Assembly (NCBI RefSeq): GCF_018531425.1
Contig: NZ_JAHBOI010000002.1
Location: 434,001-498,000 of the forward strand
Direction of reading: 5' to 3'
DNA from: Paenarthrobacter sp. DKR-5
Lineage (GTDB): Bacteria; Actinomycetota; Actinomycetes; Actinomycetales; Micrococcaceae
Length of the DNA: 64,000 nt
The notes under the pieces were generated by a model. The model was given only the letters and a program-made list of their open reading frames with translations, had not been told where the DNA came from and did no database searches. The position numbers were made by a program, and so were the translations under genes. This document shows, one piece after another, positions 55,213 to 63,158 of the stretch (position 1 is its first letter; each line of letters starts with the position of its first letter).

Positions 55213-55887
55213 GTGGCACACTTTGTGATCATGGGTTGTGGCCGCGTGGGAGTGACCCTGGCGCACACGCTGGAGGACTCCGGGCACTCGGTGGCAATCA
55301 TCGATCAGGACGACCGCGCGTTCCGCCGGCTGCGCAGCGGCTTCACCGGGCGCAAGGTCACCGGCGTCGGCTTCGACCGCGAGACGCTCAAGCGGGCCGA
55401 GATCGAGAAGGCGTACGCCTTCGCGGCCGTCTCCAGCGGCGACAACTCGAACATCCTGGCCACGCGGGTCGCCCGCGAAACCTTCCACGTCCAGCATGTG
55501 GTGGCCCGTATCTACGACCCCGGCCGGGCCGAAATCTACCAGCGCCTCGGCATTCCCACGGTGGCGGCGGTCCGCTGGAGCGCGGACCAGGTGCTGCGCC
55601 GGATCCTTCCGGAACAGAGCATCAGCAGCGACTACCGCGAGGCGTCCGGCCGGCTGATCCTCGCCGAGGTGCCGCTGGATGACGCCTGGATCGGGCACAA
55701 CATCGCCGCGATCGAGAAGGCCACCGGTGCCCGGGTCGCCTACCTCACGCGGTTCGGCGAGGGCATGCTCCCTGCCGCCGACACCAGCTACCAGCAGGGC
55801 GACACGGTCCACATGATGCTGCCGGTGGCCGGCAGCACCGATGTGAACAGCGTCCTGGCCAAACCCCCAGCGAAGGAGTCCGAGTGA
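55213..55887 (+). CDS. TrkA/RCK potassium-uptake regulator, CeoB-like
   Basis: 224 residues from a GTG with AAGGACGGG upstream. The N-terminal RCK/TrkA-N NAD-binding domain begins FVIMGCGRVGVTLAHTLE and includes the acidic IIDQDDRAF. A TrkA-C domain follows (about 130-215). It would bind NAD(H), ATP or related ligands and gate a potassium transporter. Its stop overlaps the next gene start as GTGA. As I recall, mycobacterial CeoB and CeoC are organised in the same way, divergent from the permease. No TrkH/KtrB channel gene is in the window. Confidence 0.9.
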   Translation: MAHFVIMGCGRVGVTLAHTLEDSGHSVAIIDQDDRAFRRLRSGFTGRKVTGVGFDRETLKRAEIEKAYAFAAVSSGDNSNILATRVARETFHVQHVVARIYDPGRAEIYQRLGIPTVAAVRWSADQVLRRILPEQSISSDYREASGRLILAEVPLDDAWIGHNIAAIEKATGARVAYLTRFGEGMLPAADTSYQQGDTVHMMLPVAGSTDVNSVLAKPPAKESE

Positions 55888-56558
55888 AGGTCGTCATCGT
55901 CGGAGCGGGCAGCGTCGGCTCCTCCATTGCCCGCGAACTGCTCTCGCACGGGCACCAGATCCTGATGATCGATCCCAAGCCGGAGGTCATCGGCCGCAGC
56001 GGCCTGCGCGGTGCGCGCTGGCTGATCGGCGATGCCTGCGAGATCTCCACCCTGAAGGAAGCCAAGATCGACGAGGCCGACGTCGTCGTCTCCGCCTCCG
56101 GGGATGACAAGGTCAACCTGGTGGTGTCCTTGCTGGCCAAGACCGAGTTCGGGGTGGGCCGCACCGTCGGCCGCGTGAACAACCCCAAGAACGACTGGAT
56201 GTTTGACGACTCCTGGGGCGTTGACGTCGCAGTGAACACGCCGCAGCTGATGACCGCGCTCGTGGAGGAAGCGGTGGAAATCGGCGACCTGGTGCGCCTG
56301 CTGACCCTTCAGACAGGGGTCTCCTCGCTGGTGGAGTTCACCGTCCCGTCCGATTCGGCGATGATTGGCCGGACCGTGGGCGCGGTGGACTGGCCGCAGG
56401 ATTCCACCCTGGTCGCCATCCTCCGGGACGAAGCGCCCATCACGCCGAGCCGGGACGACGTGCTCGAAGGCGGCGACGAGCTGTTCTTCGTCACCACGAT
56501 CGCAGCCGAAGACGAACTGCGCGCACTGCTCGCCCCTGCGGCGACGGAGGAGTCCTAG
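55884..56558 (+). CDS. TrkA/RCK potassium-uptake regulator, CeoC-like
   Basis: 224 residues. A second RCK protein: VVIVGAGSVGSSIARELLSHG, the acidic LMIDPKPEVIG, and a C-terminal TrkA-C domain. It overlaps the CeoB-like gene (GTGA) and likely forms a hetero-oligomeric ring with it. It ends 4 bp from the convergent DUF3159 gene. Sequence similarity between the two proteins is modest, so they are not a recent duplication. By family knowledge RCK proteins gate Trk/Ktr channels; a KimA partner here is inference. Confidence 0.9.
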   Translation: MKVVIVGAGSVGSSIARELLSHGHQILMIDPKPEVIGRSGLRGARWLIGDACEISTLKEAKIDEADVVVSASGDDKVNLVVSLLAKTEFGVGRTVGRVNNPKNDWMFDDSWGVDVAVNTPQLMTALVEEAVEIGDLVRLLTLQTGVSSLVEFTVPSDSAMIGRTVGAVDWPQDSTLVAILRDEAPITPSRDDVLEGGDELFFVTTIAAEDELRALLAPAATEES

Positions 56559-56562
56559 ACGG

Positions 56563-57279
56563 TCAGGAAGACCGGGAGTCGGGCGGCGCGGCCGGGCGGG
56601 TGATCACCCAGGCGATCCACAGCCCGGCCGCGTACAGCGGCAGGCCCATCAGCAGGCGGGTGGCCCCCAGCGCCACGAGTGCCTGGCCGCCGAGCAGGTA
56701 CAGGGGCACCTGCACGATCAGCCGCAGCGCCAGGACACCGACCATCACCCAGGTGCCCAGGCTGTACGCCTTGAGCCGGGCCGCGTCGTGGCGCCAGTGC
56801 ATACCCTCGTTGCGCACCAGGCCGAAGATCAGCCCCACCAGCGGCCAGCGCACGGCAACGGAGATGACCATCACGGCGATGTAGGCGGCGTTCGTGAAGA
56901 ACCCGGGCAGGTAGTAGTCCTCGGCCTTGCCCGTGAAGGAACTGAACAGCGCGGAGATGCCCACGCCGAGGAACCCGCCCAGCGCCTGCGTGAGCGGGGT
57001 GCGCTGGACCAGCCGGGCCACGGTGAACAGGGCGGCCGAGGCAAGCGCCGAGACCAGCGCCACGGTCAGGTTCTGGCCGCTGGCGGTGAACACCACCAGG
57101 TAGACCAGGCCGGGCACCAGGCTCTCGGCGAGGCCGCGCACTCCCCCGGCGGACTTGAGCACGTCGATCTGGCCGTCGGCCCTGCGCTCGACGCCGGAAC
57201 GGGCGGCGATGTCGCCGGCCAGCCCGGGCAGCGTCGGCCGCGCCTTGGTGTTGTCGCTGTTGTCCTCGGGCAGGCTCAT
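56563..57279 (-). CDS. DUF3159 family membrane protein
   Basis: 238 residues with about five or six membrane segments in the middle and C-terminal parts (GLVYLVVFTASGQNLTVALV, LVSALASAALFTV, VMVGVLALRLIVQV). The N-terminus is hydrophilic and disordered for about 40 residues. It is a conserved actinobacterial protein with no assigned function. Its stop is close to the convergent ceoC-like gene and its start is immediately next to the OB-fold gene stop, so those are coupled. The gene order DUF3159, OB-fold, DUF3710, dut is like that in mycobacteria. Confidence 0.83.
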   Translation of the reverse strand: MSLPEDNSDNTKARPTLPGLAGDIAARSGVERRADGQIDVLKSAGGVRGLAESLVPGLVYLVVFTASGQNLTVALVSALASAALFTVARLVQRTPLTQALGGFLGVGISALFSSFTGKAEDYYLPGFFTNAAYIAVMVISVAVRWPLVGLIFGLVRNEGMHWRHDAARLKAYSLGTWVMVGVLALRLIVQVPLYLLGGQALVALGATRLLMGLPLYAAGLWIAWVITRPAAPPDSRSS

Positions 57280-57636
57280 TCAGTGCTCCTGTCGGGCGAT
57301 GATCTCGTAGCGCGGGTTGAAGATGGTCGCGATGCCGTCCCGCTCGGCAACCATGCCCTCGAAGCGCAGCTGCGTGCCGGCGGCGATCCCGGGCACCCTC
57401 CGGCGGCCGAGCCAGATCAGGCGCACCCGGTCCCGGCCCGTGGCCCCGGCGGGCGCCGGGCCGGCCGTCGGATCGTACTTGTCGACGTCCGTGACAATGG
57501 CCGAGAACGCCGGCGCCTCCTGGACGGGAACGATGGTCACCGACTCGATGAAGCCCCTGCAGGTCACCCGGCCGCGGGAGGGCAGGTCGCGGATGGCTCC
57601 CGTTTCCGTGCCGGAGGTCAGCGGCCTGTCAGCCAA
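57280..57636 (-). CDS. OB-fold nucleic-acid-binding domain protein
   Basis: About 118 residues from a TTG at 57636 that overlaps the DUF3710 gene by 8 bases; GGAG lies about 10 bases upstream inside DUF3710. The fold shows short beta-strands (RGRVTCRGFIESVTIVP, VRLIWLGRRRVPGI, LRFEGMVAE) typical of an OB barrel of the tRNA-binding or RecG-wedge class. Start is inferred from coupling and from the length of related proteins (about 120). Function is unknown; its company with DUF3710 and DUF3159 suggests a conserved module. The TTG start is uncertain. Confidence 0.65.
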   Translation of the reverse strand: MADRPLTSGTETGAIRDLPSRGRVTCRGFIESVTIVPVQEAPAFSAIVTDVDKYDPTAGPAPAGATGRDRVRLIWLGRRRVPGIAAGTQLRFEGMVAERDGIATIFNPRYEIIARQEH

Positions 57637-58393
57637 GGTGGGTGATCTCCGGTCCCCGCCGGAAGCTGTCGCCGGGGCGCCTCTCGGCCGGGCGGTCCGC
57701 CGCCACATGGCCGGCGGCATCCGAGACCGCGTCCCGCGGCAGGGTGAGCGGGAGCAGGTCCCGCGGCGGCATGGGGCTCTCGCCGCGGACGACGACGACG
57801 GCGCGGAAGAGGGTTTCCAGGTCCTCGGCGGCGTCCCGCTCCAGGGCGGCCGGGCCTCCGAGCACGCCGCGCAGGAACCAGCGCGGGCCGTCCACGCCCA
57901 GGAACCGGGCAATCCGGTACCCGCGGCTGCCGTCGGCTGCCTCCGCCGGAAGCTTGGCCACCACTTCGGGGCCGAAAGTGCCGTCGATTTCCTCGACTGT
58001 GCCGCCCTGGGACGCCACGGACTGCCCGATCTGCTGGCGGATTTCGTCCCACAACCCTTCGGAGCGCGGGGCGGCGAAAGCCTGCAGCTGAAGGCTCGAC
58101 CCGTTCAGGTCCAGGGTGACGGCCACCACCCGCTGGGTGGCTTCCTCAACCTCAAGGCGCAGCTGCAGCCCCTCGTGCGGAGTCACCAGCAGCGAGCCGA
58201 GGTCGACGTAGCCGTCCTTGGAGTCGATCTCCTCGACGTCGAGGGGGCCGTGCACGGAGCGCTCGTAGGCCTCCCCGTCCGCCGCGGCCGCGGGCGCGGC
58301 AGCGTGGCCCGAAGTCTCGGCGGCCGGTTCAGCCGCAGCGTCGACGGCTGCGTCGTCCTGCCGGGCGTCCTTCTTTGCGCGTCCAAAAACCAT
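57629..58393 (-). CDS. DUF3710 family protein
   Basis: 254 residues. The N-terminus is basic with an Ala-rich disordered stretch to about residue 45. The conserved part includes RSVHGPLDVEEIDSKDGYVD, LRLEVEEATQRVVAVTL and FLGVDGPRWFLRGVLGG. The function is unknown. It is conserved in actinobacteria between dut and an OB-fold gene. Cytoplasmic with no catalytic motif recognised. It lies 20 bp after the dut stop, so probably co-transcribed with dut. Confidence 0.85.
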   Translation of the reverse strand: MVFGRAKKDARQDDAAVDAAAEPAAETSGHAAAPAAAADGEAYERSVHGPLDVEEIDSKDGYVDLGSLLVTPHEGLQLRLEVEEATQRVVAVTLDLNGSSLQLQAFAAPRSEGLWDEIRQQIGQSVASQGGTVEEIDGTFGPEVVAKLPAEAADGSRGYRIARFLGVDGPRWFLRGVLGGPAALERDAAEDLETLFRAVVVVRGESPMPPRDLLPLTLPRDAVSDAAGHVAADRPAERRPGDSFRRGPEITHLG

Positions 58394-58413
58394 CGTGGGC
58401 GTTCTCCTTAGTC

Positions 58414-58887
58414 CTAAAAACCGCCGGTGGATCCGAAACCGCCGGCTCCGCGCACCGAGTCAGGCAGGTCCGCCACCGGCACGAAGTTGGCGTGCTCGAC
58501 ACGCTGGATCACCATTTGGGCAATTCTATCGCCGCGTTTGAGGCTGATGTGCTTGGCCCGGTCGGTGTTGATGAGCGTCACCGCGAGCTCCCCGCGGTAG
58601 CCGGCGTCAACGGTGCCGGGGGCATTGACGATGCTCAGCCCGTGGCGGGTGGCCAGCCCGGAGCGGGGATGGATCAGCGCGACGTACCCGACCGGCAGCG
58701 CGATGGCCACACCTGTCGGCACCAGCGCCCGCTCGCCCGGGGCCAGCTCCACGTCGATGCGTGAGCGCAGGTCGGCGCCCGCGTCCCCGGGGTGGGCGTA
58801 CGACGGCGGAGGCAGCTCGGCGTCCAGCATCTTCAGCTGCACCTCAAGCGGCTGGAACTTTTCGGCGCCGGTGGTTTGCTCAGTCAC
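58414..58887 (-). CDS. dut: Deoxyuridine 5'-triphosphate nucleotidohydrolase (dUTPase)
   Basis: 157 residues. All five trimeric-dUTPase motifs are present: [34 protein letters not shown] (catalytic Asp), [10 protein letters not shown] and the C-terminal [12 protein letters not shown]. It hydrolyses dUTP to dUMP and pyrophosphate, limiting uracil in DNA and supplying thymidylate synthesis. A -10-like TAAAGT (58901-58896) lies 8 bases before the GTG start, suggesting a leaderless transcript. First gene of the dut-DUF3710-OB-DUF3159 unit. Confidence 0.97.
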   Translation of the reverse strand: MTEQTTGAEKFQPLEVQLKMLDAELPPPSYAHPGDAGADLRSRIDVELAPGERALVPTGVAIALPVGYVALIHPRSGLATRHGLSIVNAPGTVDAGYRGELAVTLINTDRAKHISLKRGDRIAQMVIQRVEHANFVPVADLPDSVRGAGGFGSTGGF

Positions 58888-58952
58888 AGGAGAACACTTT
58901 AGCGTCCCTCGGCCAACGTGAAATGCCGCCGCAAAAATGACAAGCTGAAGCC

Positions 58953-59429
58953 ATGTCTGAATCCCCCGCGCCGGTGCCGGCGCCCTCGACCTCCGTGATC
59001 TACTCCGAGCGGCTGTGGCCCTCGCCCTGGATCTGGCTGGTCGTCGTCGGCGTATCCGTCGCGGGAATCCTGATGTTCGCCCCCATCAGCATGGCCGCCG
59101 GCTACCTGGCCGCCGTCGTGATGTTCCTCGTCATGGCCACGTTGCTGATGCTGTCCACCCCGCGGATCGAGGTGACCGCGGACGCGGTCCGGGTCGGCCG
59201 GGCACGGATCGAGCGCCGGTACGTGGGCCGCGTCGAGGCCTTCCGCGGCGATGACGCGGTGCGGGAGCGCGGCACGGGCCTGAACGGCCTGGCATACCTG
59301 TGCATCCGGGGCTGGATCAGCCCCGTGGTGAAAATCGAGATCACCGACCCGGCGGACCGCACCCCCTACTGGCTGGCGTCGAGCAGGCGCCCGGAACAGC
59401 TGACCGCAGCCCTCACCCCGGCTGCCTGA
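58953..59429 (+). CDS. DUF3093 family membrane protein
   Basis: 158 residues with two adjacent transmembrane helices at about 25-68 ([20 protein letters not shown] and [17 protein letters not shown]). The soluble C-terminal part begins [20 protein letters not shown] and is beta-rich. It resembles DUF3093 proteins, conserved next to dut in actinobacteria (Rv2698 in mycobacteria, as I recall). Function unknown. It is divergent from dut. A 17-bp tandem duplication lies between its stop and the convergent DUF4193 gene. Confidence 0.83.
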   Translation: MSESPAPVPAPSTSVIYSERLWPSPWIWLVVVGVSVAGILMFAPISMAAGYLAAVVMFLVMATLLMLSTPRIEVTADAVRVGRARIERRYVGRVEAFRGDDAVRERGTGLNGLAYLCIRGWISPVVKIEITDPADRTPYWLASSRRPEQLTAALTPAA

Positions 59430-59462
59430 GCCGGAAGGCGGAGTCAGCCGGAAGGCGGGGTC
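59429..59462 (+). repeat. 17-bp tandem repeat at a convergent gene junction
   Basis: AGCCGGAAGGCGGAGTC (59429-59445) is followed directly by AGCCGGAAGGCGGGGTC (59446-59462), 16 of 17 identical. The array begins with the last base of the DUF3093 stop and reaches into the DUF4193 stop. Confidence 0.9.
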
Positions 59463-59760
59463 AGCCCTCGCAGTCCTTGCAGTACAGCAGCCCGTTCTTT
59501 TCCCGGGCGATCTGCGAGCGGTGCCGGACGAGGAAGCAGCTGGCGCAGGTGAATTCGTCCGCCTGCGCGGGCAGCACCCGCACCAGCAGTTCCTCGCCGG
59601 ACAGGTCCGCGCCCGGCAGTTCGAAGCCGTCGGCGGCATCAGCCTCGTCTTCGTCCACTACCGCCGACTGCTTGTCGGTACGGTGCGTCTTCAACTCCTC
59701 GATGGAGTCTTCGCTGAGTTCGTCGTCCGCTTTGCGCGGTGCGTCGTAGTCTGTCGCCAT
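59461..59760 (-). CDS. DUF4193 family protein
   Basis: 99 residues starting MATDYDAPRK. The middle is strongly acidic (DELSEDSIEELKTH, VVDEDEADAADGFELPGADL). Conserved cysteines occur as CASC and YCKDC near the C-terminus and could bind zinc. Function is unknown; as I recall Rv2699c is the mycobacterial counterpart. The ATG at 59760 was chosen because the longer upstream frame lacks conservation and runs through the divergent promoter region. Divergent from sepH, with a 276-bp gap that contains promoter-like signals. Confidence 0.85.
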   Translation of the reverse strand: MATDYDAPRKADDELSEDSIEELKTHRTDKQSAVVDEDEADAADGFELPGADLSGEELLVRVLPAQADEFTCASCFLVRHRSQIAREKNGLLYCKDCEG

Positions 59761-59897
59761 CGTGTCAGTCACGCTCCTCTGGGACCGGGCCTCGGGTCGC
59801 CGTCCGGTGTACAACGTCAGCGGCTCCGTTTTTGTGCCCGTGACGCAGAGATTGTTCCGTATAACCGCCGCAAATACCACCTCCGGACGCCCGGAAC

Positions 59898-59926
59898 TTG
59901 ACGGGGCGGCCCGCCCGGGCAAAGAT
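59898..59926 (+). promoter_or_regulatory. Candidate promoter of sepH
   Basis: TTGACG (59898-59903) and AAAGAT (59921-59926) are exactly 17 bp apart. A start near 59933 gives a leader of about 104 bases ending in GGTGGAGGG before the ATG. Confidence 0.55.
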
Positions 59927-60036
59927 CGCACTGTTTTAGCGCCCATTGTTGCGCCACGCCTGCCCGCTTGGCGGAAAACGCCGGTGCGGGGTGGCAGAGT
60001 TTCGACAGTAGTCAGTGCAAAGGTGGAGGGTTTTTG

Positions 60037-61221
60037 ATGCAGGATCTACGGCTGGTAGGTGTCCATGATGATGGCACACATCTGCTGCTCAGTGGAACCG
60101 GCGGCGAAATTTACCGCCTGAGGATTGACGAGGCGCTGCGCGTGGCCTCGACGAGGACGCCGAAGCGGGCGGCCGGCAACGAGCCTGCCTCCCCCGCCGT
60201 GAAGCTGTCCCCGCGCGACATCCAGGCCCGGATCCGCGCCGGGGCGACAGCCGAGGAGGTCGCTGAAGCGTCCGGGCTCGGCATCGAGCACATCCGCCGC
60301 TACGAAGGCCCGGTGCTCGCCGAGCGCGAATACATCGCCGAGCAGGCCCGCAAGGTCGAAGTAGCGGCACCGCTGTCCTCGCACGACGGCTACCGTTCCG
60401 CCTTCGGCGACAACCCTGCCACCCTCGCCGAGATGGTCGGCCACCGGCTGACCGCCCTGGGCATCGACTCCTCCACTGTCGAATGGGACGCCTGGCGCCG
60501 CCCGGACGGCACCTGGACCGTCGTGGCGAGCTTCCAGAACAACGCCGAGCACCCGGTCAGCATCGGCGAGGAGCCGCCCGCGAAATGGGTGTACAACCCG
60601 TCGCGGAAGAGCATCCAGAACTCGAACCGCTGGGCGCAGCAGCTAAGCGAACTGGAGGTCCTCGACGGACCGCTGCCGGCCCGGCGCCTCACCGCGGTAG
60701 CTGACCGGCCTTTCGATTTCGAGGCCGACGCCCCCGCTGACGGCGGCACGGACGACGCCGCCGGCGAGCCGGCCGGCCAGGGCCAGGACGGGTCCGACGA
60801 GCTGCTCGACATGCTGCGTTCCCGCCGCGGGCAGCGGCTCGGCCTCGACGAGGACGCCGATGATGCCCTGGCGATCATGCTCACGCACGGAATCCCGGCC
60901 GCGCACCCGCGCGCCGAAGGCATCGAAACCTTCGATGCGCCGTCGTCGCCCTTCCCGCTCAGCCTTGCCCCCGCCCCGGAAAACGAGGACACGGTCGCGT
61001 CGCTGCCCGAAGGCGTCAGCACCCACACCCGGGAAATCACGATCTCCGCCGCCCCGCGGACGCAGTCCAGGCCCCCGGAGGCGCAGCGACCGGCGGAACC
61101 GGCCAAGCCGAAGCCCGCCGCGGAGCCGTCGGACGACACGCAGGAGCGCCGCTCGATCCGGCCCAAGCGCTCAAGCGTCCCCAGCTGGGACGAAATCGTC
61201 TTCGGCACCAAGAGCGACTGA
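60037..61221 (+). CDS. sepH: Septation protein SepH (DUF3071)
   Basis: About 394 residues from the ATG at 60037, with GGTGGAGGG upstream. The N-terminal DUF3071 starts MQDLRLVGVHDDGTHLLL and contains a helix-turn-helix-like stretch (LSPRDIQARIRAGATAEEV, then EASGLGIEHIRRYEG). A long Pro/Ala/Glu-rich linker follows, ending in the conserved RRSIRPKRSSVPSWDEIVFG. In Streptomyces and mycobacteria SepH binds FtsZ and stimulates its assembly. Convergent with thymidine kinase. It is cytoplasmic and acts at the division site. Confidence 0.88.
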   Translation: MQDLRLVGVHDDGTHLLLSGTGGEIYRLRIDEALRVASTRTPKRAAGNEPASPAVKLSPRDIQARIRAGATAEEVAEASGLGIEHIRRYEGPVLAEREYIAEQARKVEVAAPLSSHDGYRSAFGDNPATLAEMVGHRLTALGIDSSTVEWDAWRRPDGTWTVVASFQNNAEHPVSIGEEPPAKWVYNPSRKSIQNSNRWAQQLSELEVLDGPLPARRLTAVADRPFDFEADAPADGGTDDAAGEPAGQGQDGSDELLDMLRSRRGQRLGLDEDADDALAIMLTHGIPAAHPRAEGIETFDAPSSPFPLSLAPAPENEDTVASLPEGVSTHTREITISAAPRTQSRPPEAQRPAEPAKPKPAAEPSDDTQERRSIRPKRSSVPSWDEIVFGTKSD

Positions 61222-61246
61222 CTCCGCCGCCAGGCCGCAGCCCGGC

Positions 61247-61960
61247 CTAGTGCCGGTGGCCGGGCACCGAGCAGGCGTCGAGCTCGAACGGCAGCACCTG
61301 TTCCTGGGCCGCCATCAAGCTGGCACTGTGCGCGGTGACCCGGCGCATGAAGTGCCGGCGGCAGAGCGTCTCGTAACCGACGACCGGTCCCAGGGTGCCG
61401 CTTCCGTCGGCGCCCTCCTCGTCCAGGCCCATGTCGACGTCGCCCGGCACCACCTGCGCCCCTTCGATGACCATGACGCCGTCGACCGTGCGGGCGTTGT
61501 GGGTGGCACGCCTGCCGCACCAGCACAGCGCCTCGACCTGGAGCACCTGGACCTTGTCCGCGAGCTCGATCAGCCGCTGGGAACCCGGAAAGAGCCTGGT
61601 CCTGAAGTCGGCGGTGATGCCGAAGGCGAAGACATCGACGTCCATCTCGTCCACGAGACGGGCCAGCTGTTCGATCTGCGCCCCGGAGTAGAACTGCGCT
61701 TCGTCGCAGATCAGGTAATCCAGCCGTTCGCCGCGGGTGCGCCGGCGCACCACCTCGTCCCAGAAGTCGGTGTCGGGCAGCACTTCGTGGGCCTCCGTCT
61801 TCAGGCCGAGCCGGCTGGAGATCATCGAATCCCCGGCCCGGTCGTTGCTGCTGAACCGGATGCCGCCGCGCCCGCGCGCCCGGTGGTTGTAGTCCATCTG
61901 CAGCGCCAGGGTGGACTTGCCGCAGTCCATGGTGCCGGCGAAAAACACGAGTTCAGCCAC
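61247..61960 (-). CDS. tdk: Thymidine kinase, type II
   Basis: About 237 residues from a GTG at 61960 that overlaps the upstream gene by 8 bases. The P-loop is AGTMDCGKST (8-17), Walker B is LICDEAQFY and the lasso region is GRRATHNARTVDG. Zinc-binding cysteines are expected in CWCGRR and CRRHF. It phosphorylates thymidine to dTMP for salvage. It is an active-looking enzyme. The C-terminal ~40 residues are longer than in many bacterial enzymes. It may share an operon with the phosphodiesterase and DUF5998 genes. Confidence 0.93.
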   Translation of the reverse strand: MAELVFFAGTMDCGKSTLALQMDYNHRARGRGGIRFSSNDRAGDSMISSRLGLKTEAHEVLPDTDFWDEVVRRRTRGERLDYLICDEAQFYSGAQIEQLARLVDEMDVDVFAFGITADFRTRLFPGSQRLIELADKVQVLQVEALCWCGRRATHNARTVDGVMVIEGAQVVPGDVDMGLDEEGADGSGTLGPVVGYETLCRRHFMRRVTAHSASLMAAQEQVLPFELDACSVPGHRH

Positions 61961-63155
61961 GACGGCCTTTCTTTCCGGTGGTACCGGCCACGGGGATGCG
62001 CAGCAGCGGCACTTCCCGCTCGGCCTTGGTGAGCGAACCGTGCTGGCCGACGACGCCGAGCGCGGCCGGGCGGACCCGGCGGGTGTCGAAGAAGGCAACG
62101 GGTTCGCGGGCGGCCACCAGGACGTCGCCGATGCGCGGCAGCACCTCGGGCCGAACGGGTCCGAAGAGCCCGGCCCCGACGGCCTCGTCGCGCGTGAGCA
62201 CCCACGCGCGGGACCCGTGCCGGTCCTGCCACGCCTGCACCAGCGCCTGCCGGGCGGCGGGGCCGGCGTCGGGCTCGAAGTAAAGGTGCAGCATCCGGGG
62301 TTCACCCGCGGTGTGGCGCACGCCGGCCACCAGGGCCGGGTCGGCGGAGAAATCGATCCGGGCGCTTTCGGGCACGTCCACCATCCCGTGGTCGCCAGTG
62401 ACCAGCAGCAGCGTGCCCGCCGGCAGCTGCGCTGAGAGGCGCTTGACCGCCGAGTCGAGCTCTTCGAGTTCGTGTTCCCAGCGCGGGGAGGCGGCCCCGA
62501 ACCGGTGGCCGGCCTTGTCGAGCTCACCCCAGTAGAAGTACATGAGCATCCGCTCATGCCGTGCCATCAGCTCGGCGGCGGCCGTCGTGCGCGCGTGCGG
62601 GGACGTCGCCGGGGTGAACCCGCCGCCGCGCAGCGCCGCCACCGTCAGCGGCGAGCCCTCGAATTTCGGCAGGCTCACGGTGGCAACCGGCAGCTCGTCC
62701 TGCAGGCGTTCGAACACGGTGGGGAAAGGCTGCCAGAGCTCCGGTTCGACGCGCTGGTCCCAGTTGCCCAGCAGGTTCACCACCTTGTCCTGCGCGGGAT
62801 CCAGCACGTCGTAGCCCACCATGCCGTGCTGACCCGGAGCCACGCCGGTGCCCAGGCTGGCCAGCGAAGCCGCCGTCGTGGACGGGAAGGCACTGGCCAG
62901 GGTGGACGGGAAGGGCTGCCCGGCGTCCAGGGCGGCCCGCAGGAAGGGTGCGTGTCCGCTGCGCTGGCGCAGCAGGCTGCGGCCCAGGCCGTCGACCATC
63001 ACGACGCAGACGCGGGGCGCTTCCGGCAGGCCCAGGGCGTTGCCAAAGCCGGGCGCGCCGAGCGCGCCGGCGGCGCTGGTCATCACCTCGGCCAGCGTGG
63101 AGCGCCCGTACGCCGGTGCCGGCGGAAGCCCCGCCAGCCGGTCTGCCGCTGCCAC
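61953..63155 (-). CDS. Alkaline-phosphatase-superfamily nucleotide pyrophosphatase/phosphodiesterase
   Basis: 400 residues from a GTG at 63155. The metal and nucleophile residues fit the NPP family: VVMVDGLGRSLL (Asp), AFPSTTAASLASL (Thr nucleophile), ELDKAGHRFG (Asp, His), LVTGDHGMVDV (Asp, His) and the last His in VGQHGSLT. It should hydrolyse phosphodiesters or pyrophosphates. I see no signal peptide, so it is probably cytoplasmic. It overlaps thymidine kinase and lies 3 bp after the DUF5998 stop, which ties it to nucleotide metabolism by context only. Confidence 0.88.
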   Translation of the reverse strand: MAAADRLAGLPPAPAYGRSTLAEVMTSAAGALGAPGFGNALGLPEAPRVCVVMVDGLGRSLLRQRSGHAPFLRAALDAGQPFPSTLASAFPSTTAASLASLGTGVAPGQHGMVGYDVLDPAQDKVVNLLGNWDQRVEPELWQPFPTVFERLQDELPVATVSLPKFEGSPLTVAALRGGGFTPATSPHARTTAAAELMARHERMLMYFYWGELDKAGHRFGAASPRWEHELEELDSAVKRLSAQLPAGTLLLVTGDHGMVDVPESARIDFSADPALVAGVRHTAGEPRMLHLYFEPDAGPAARQALVQAWQDRHGSRAWVLTRDEAVGAGLFGPVRPEVLPRIGDVLVAAREPVAFFDTRRVRPAALGVVGQHGSLTKAEREVPLLRIPVAGTTGKKGRRG

Positions 63156-63158
63156 CGC

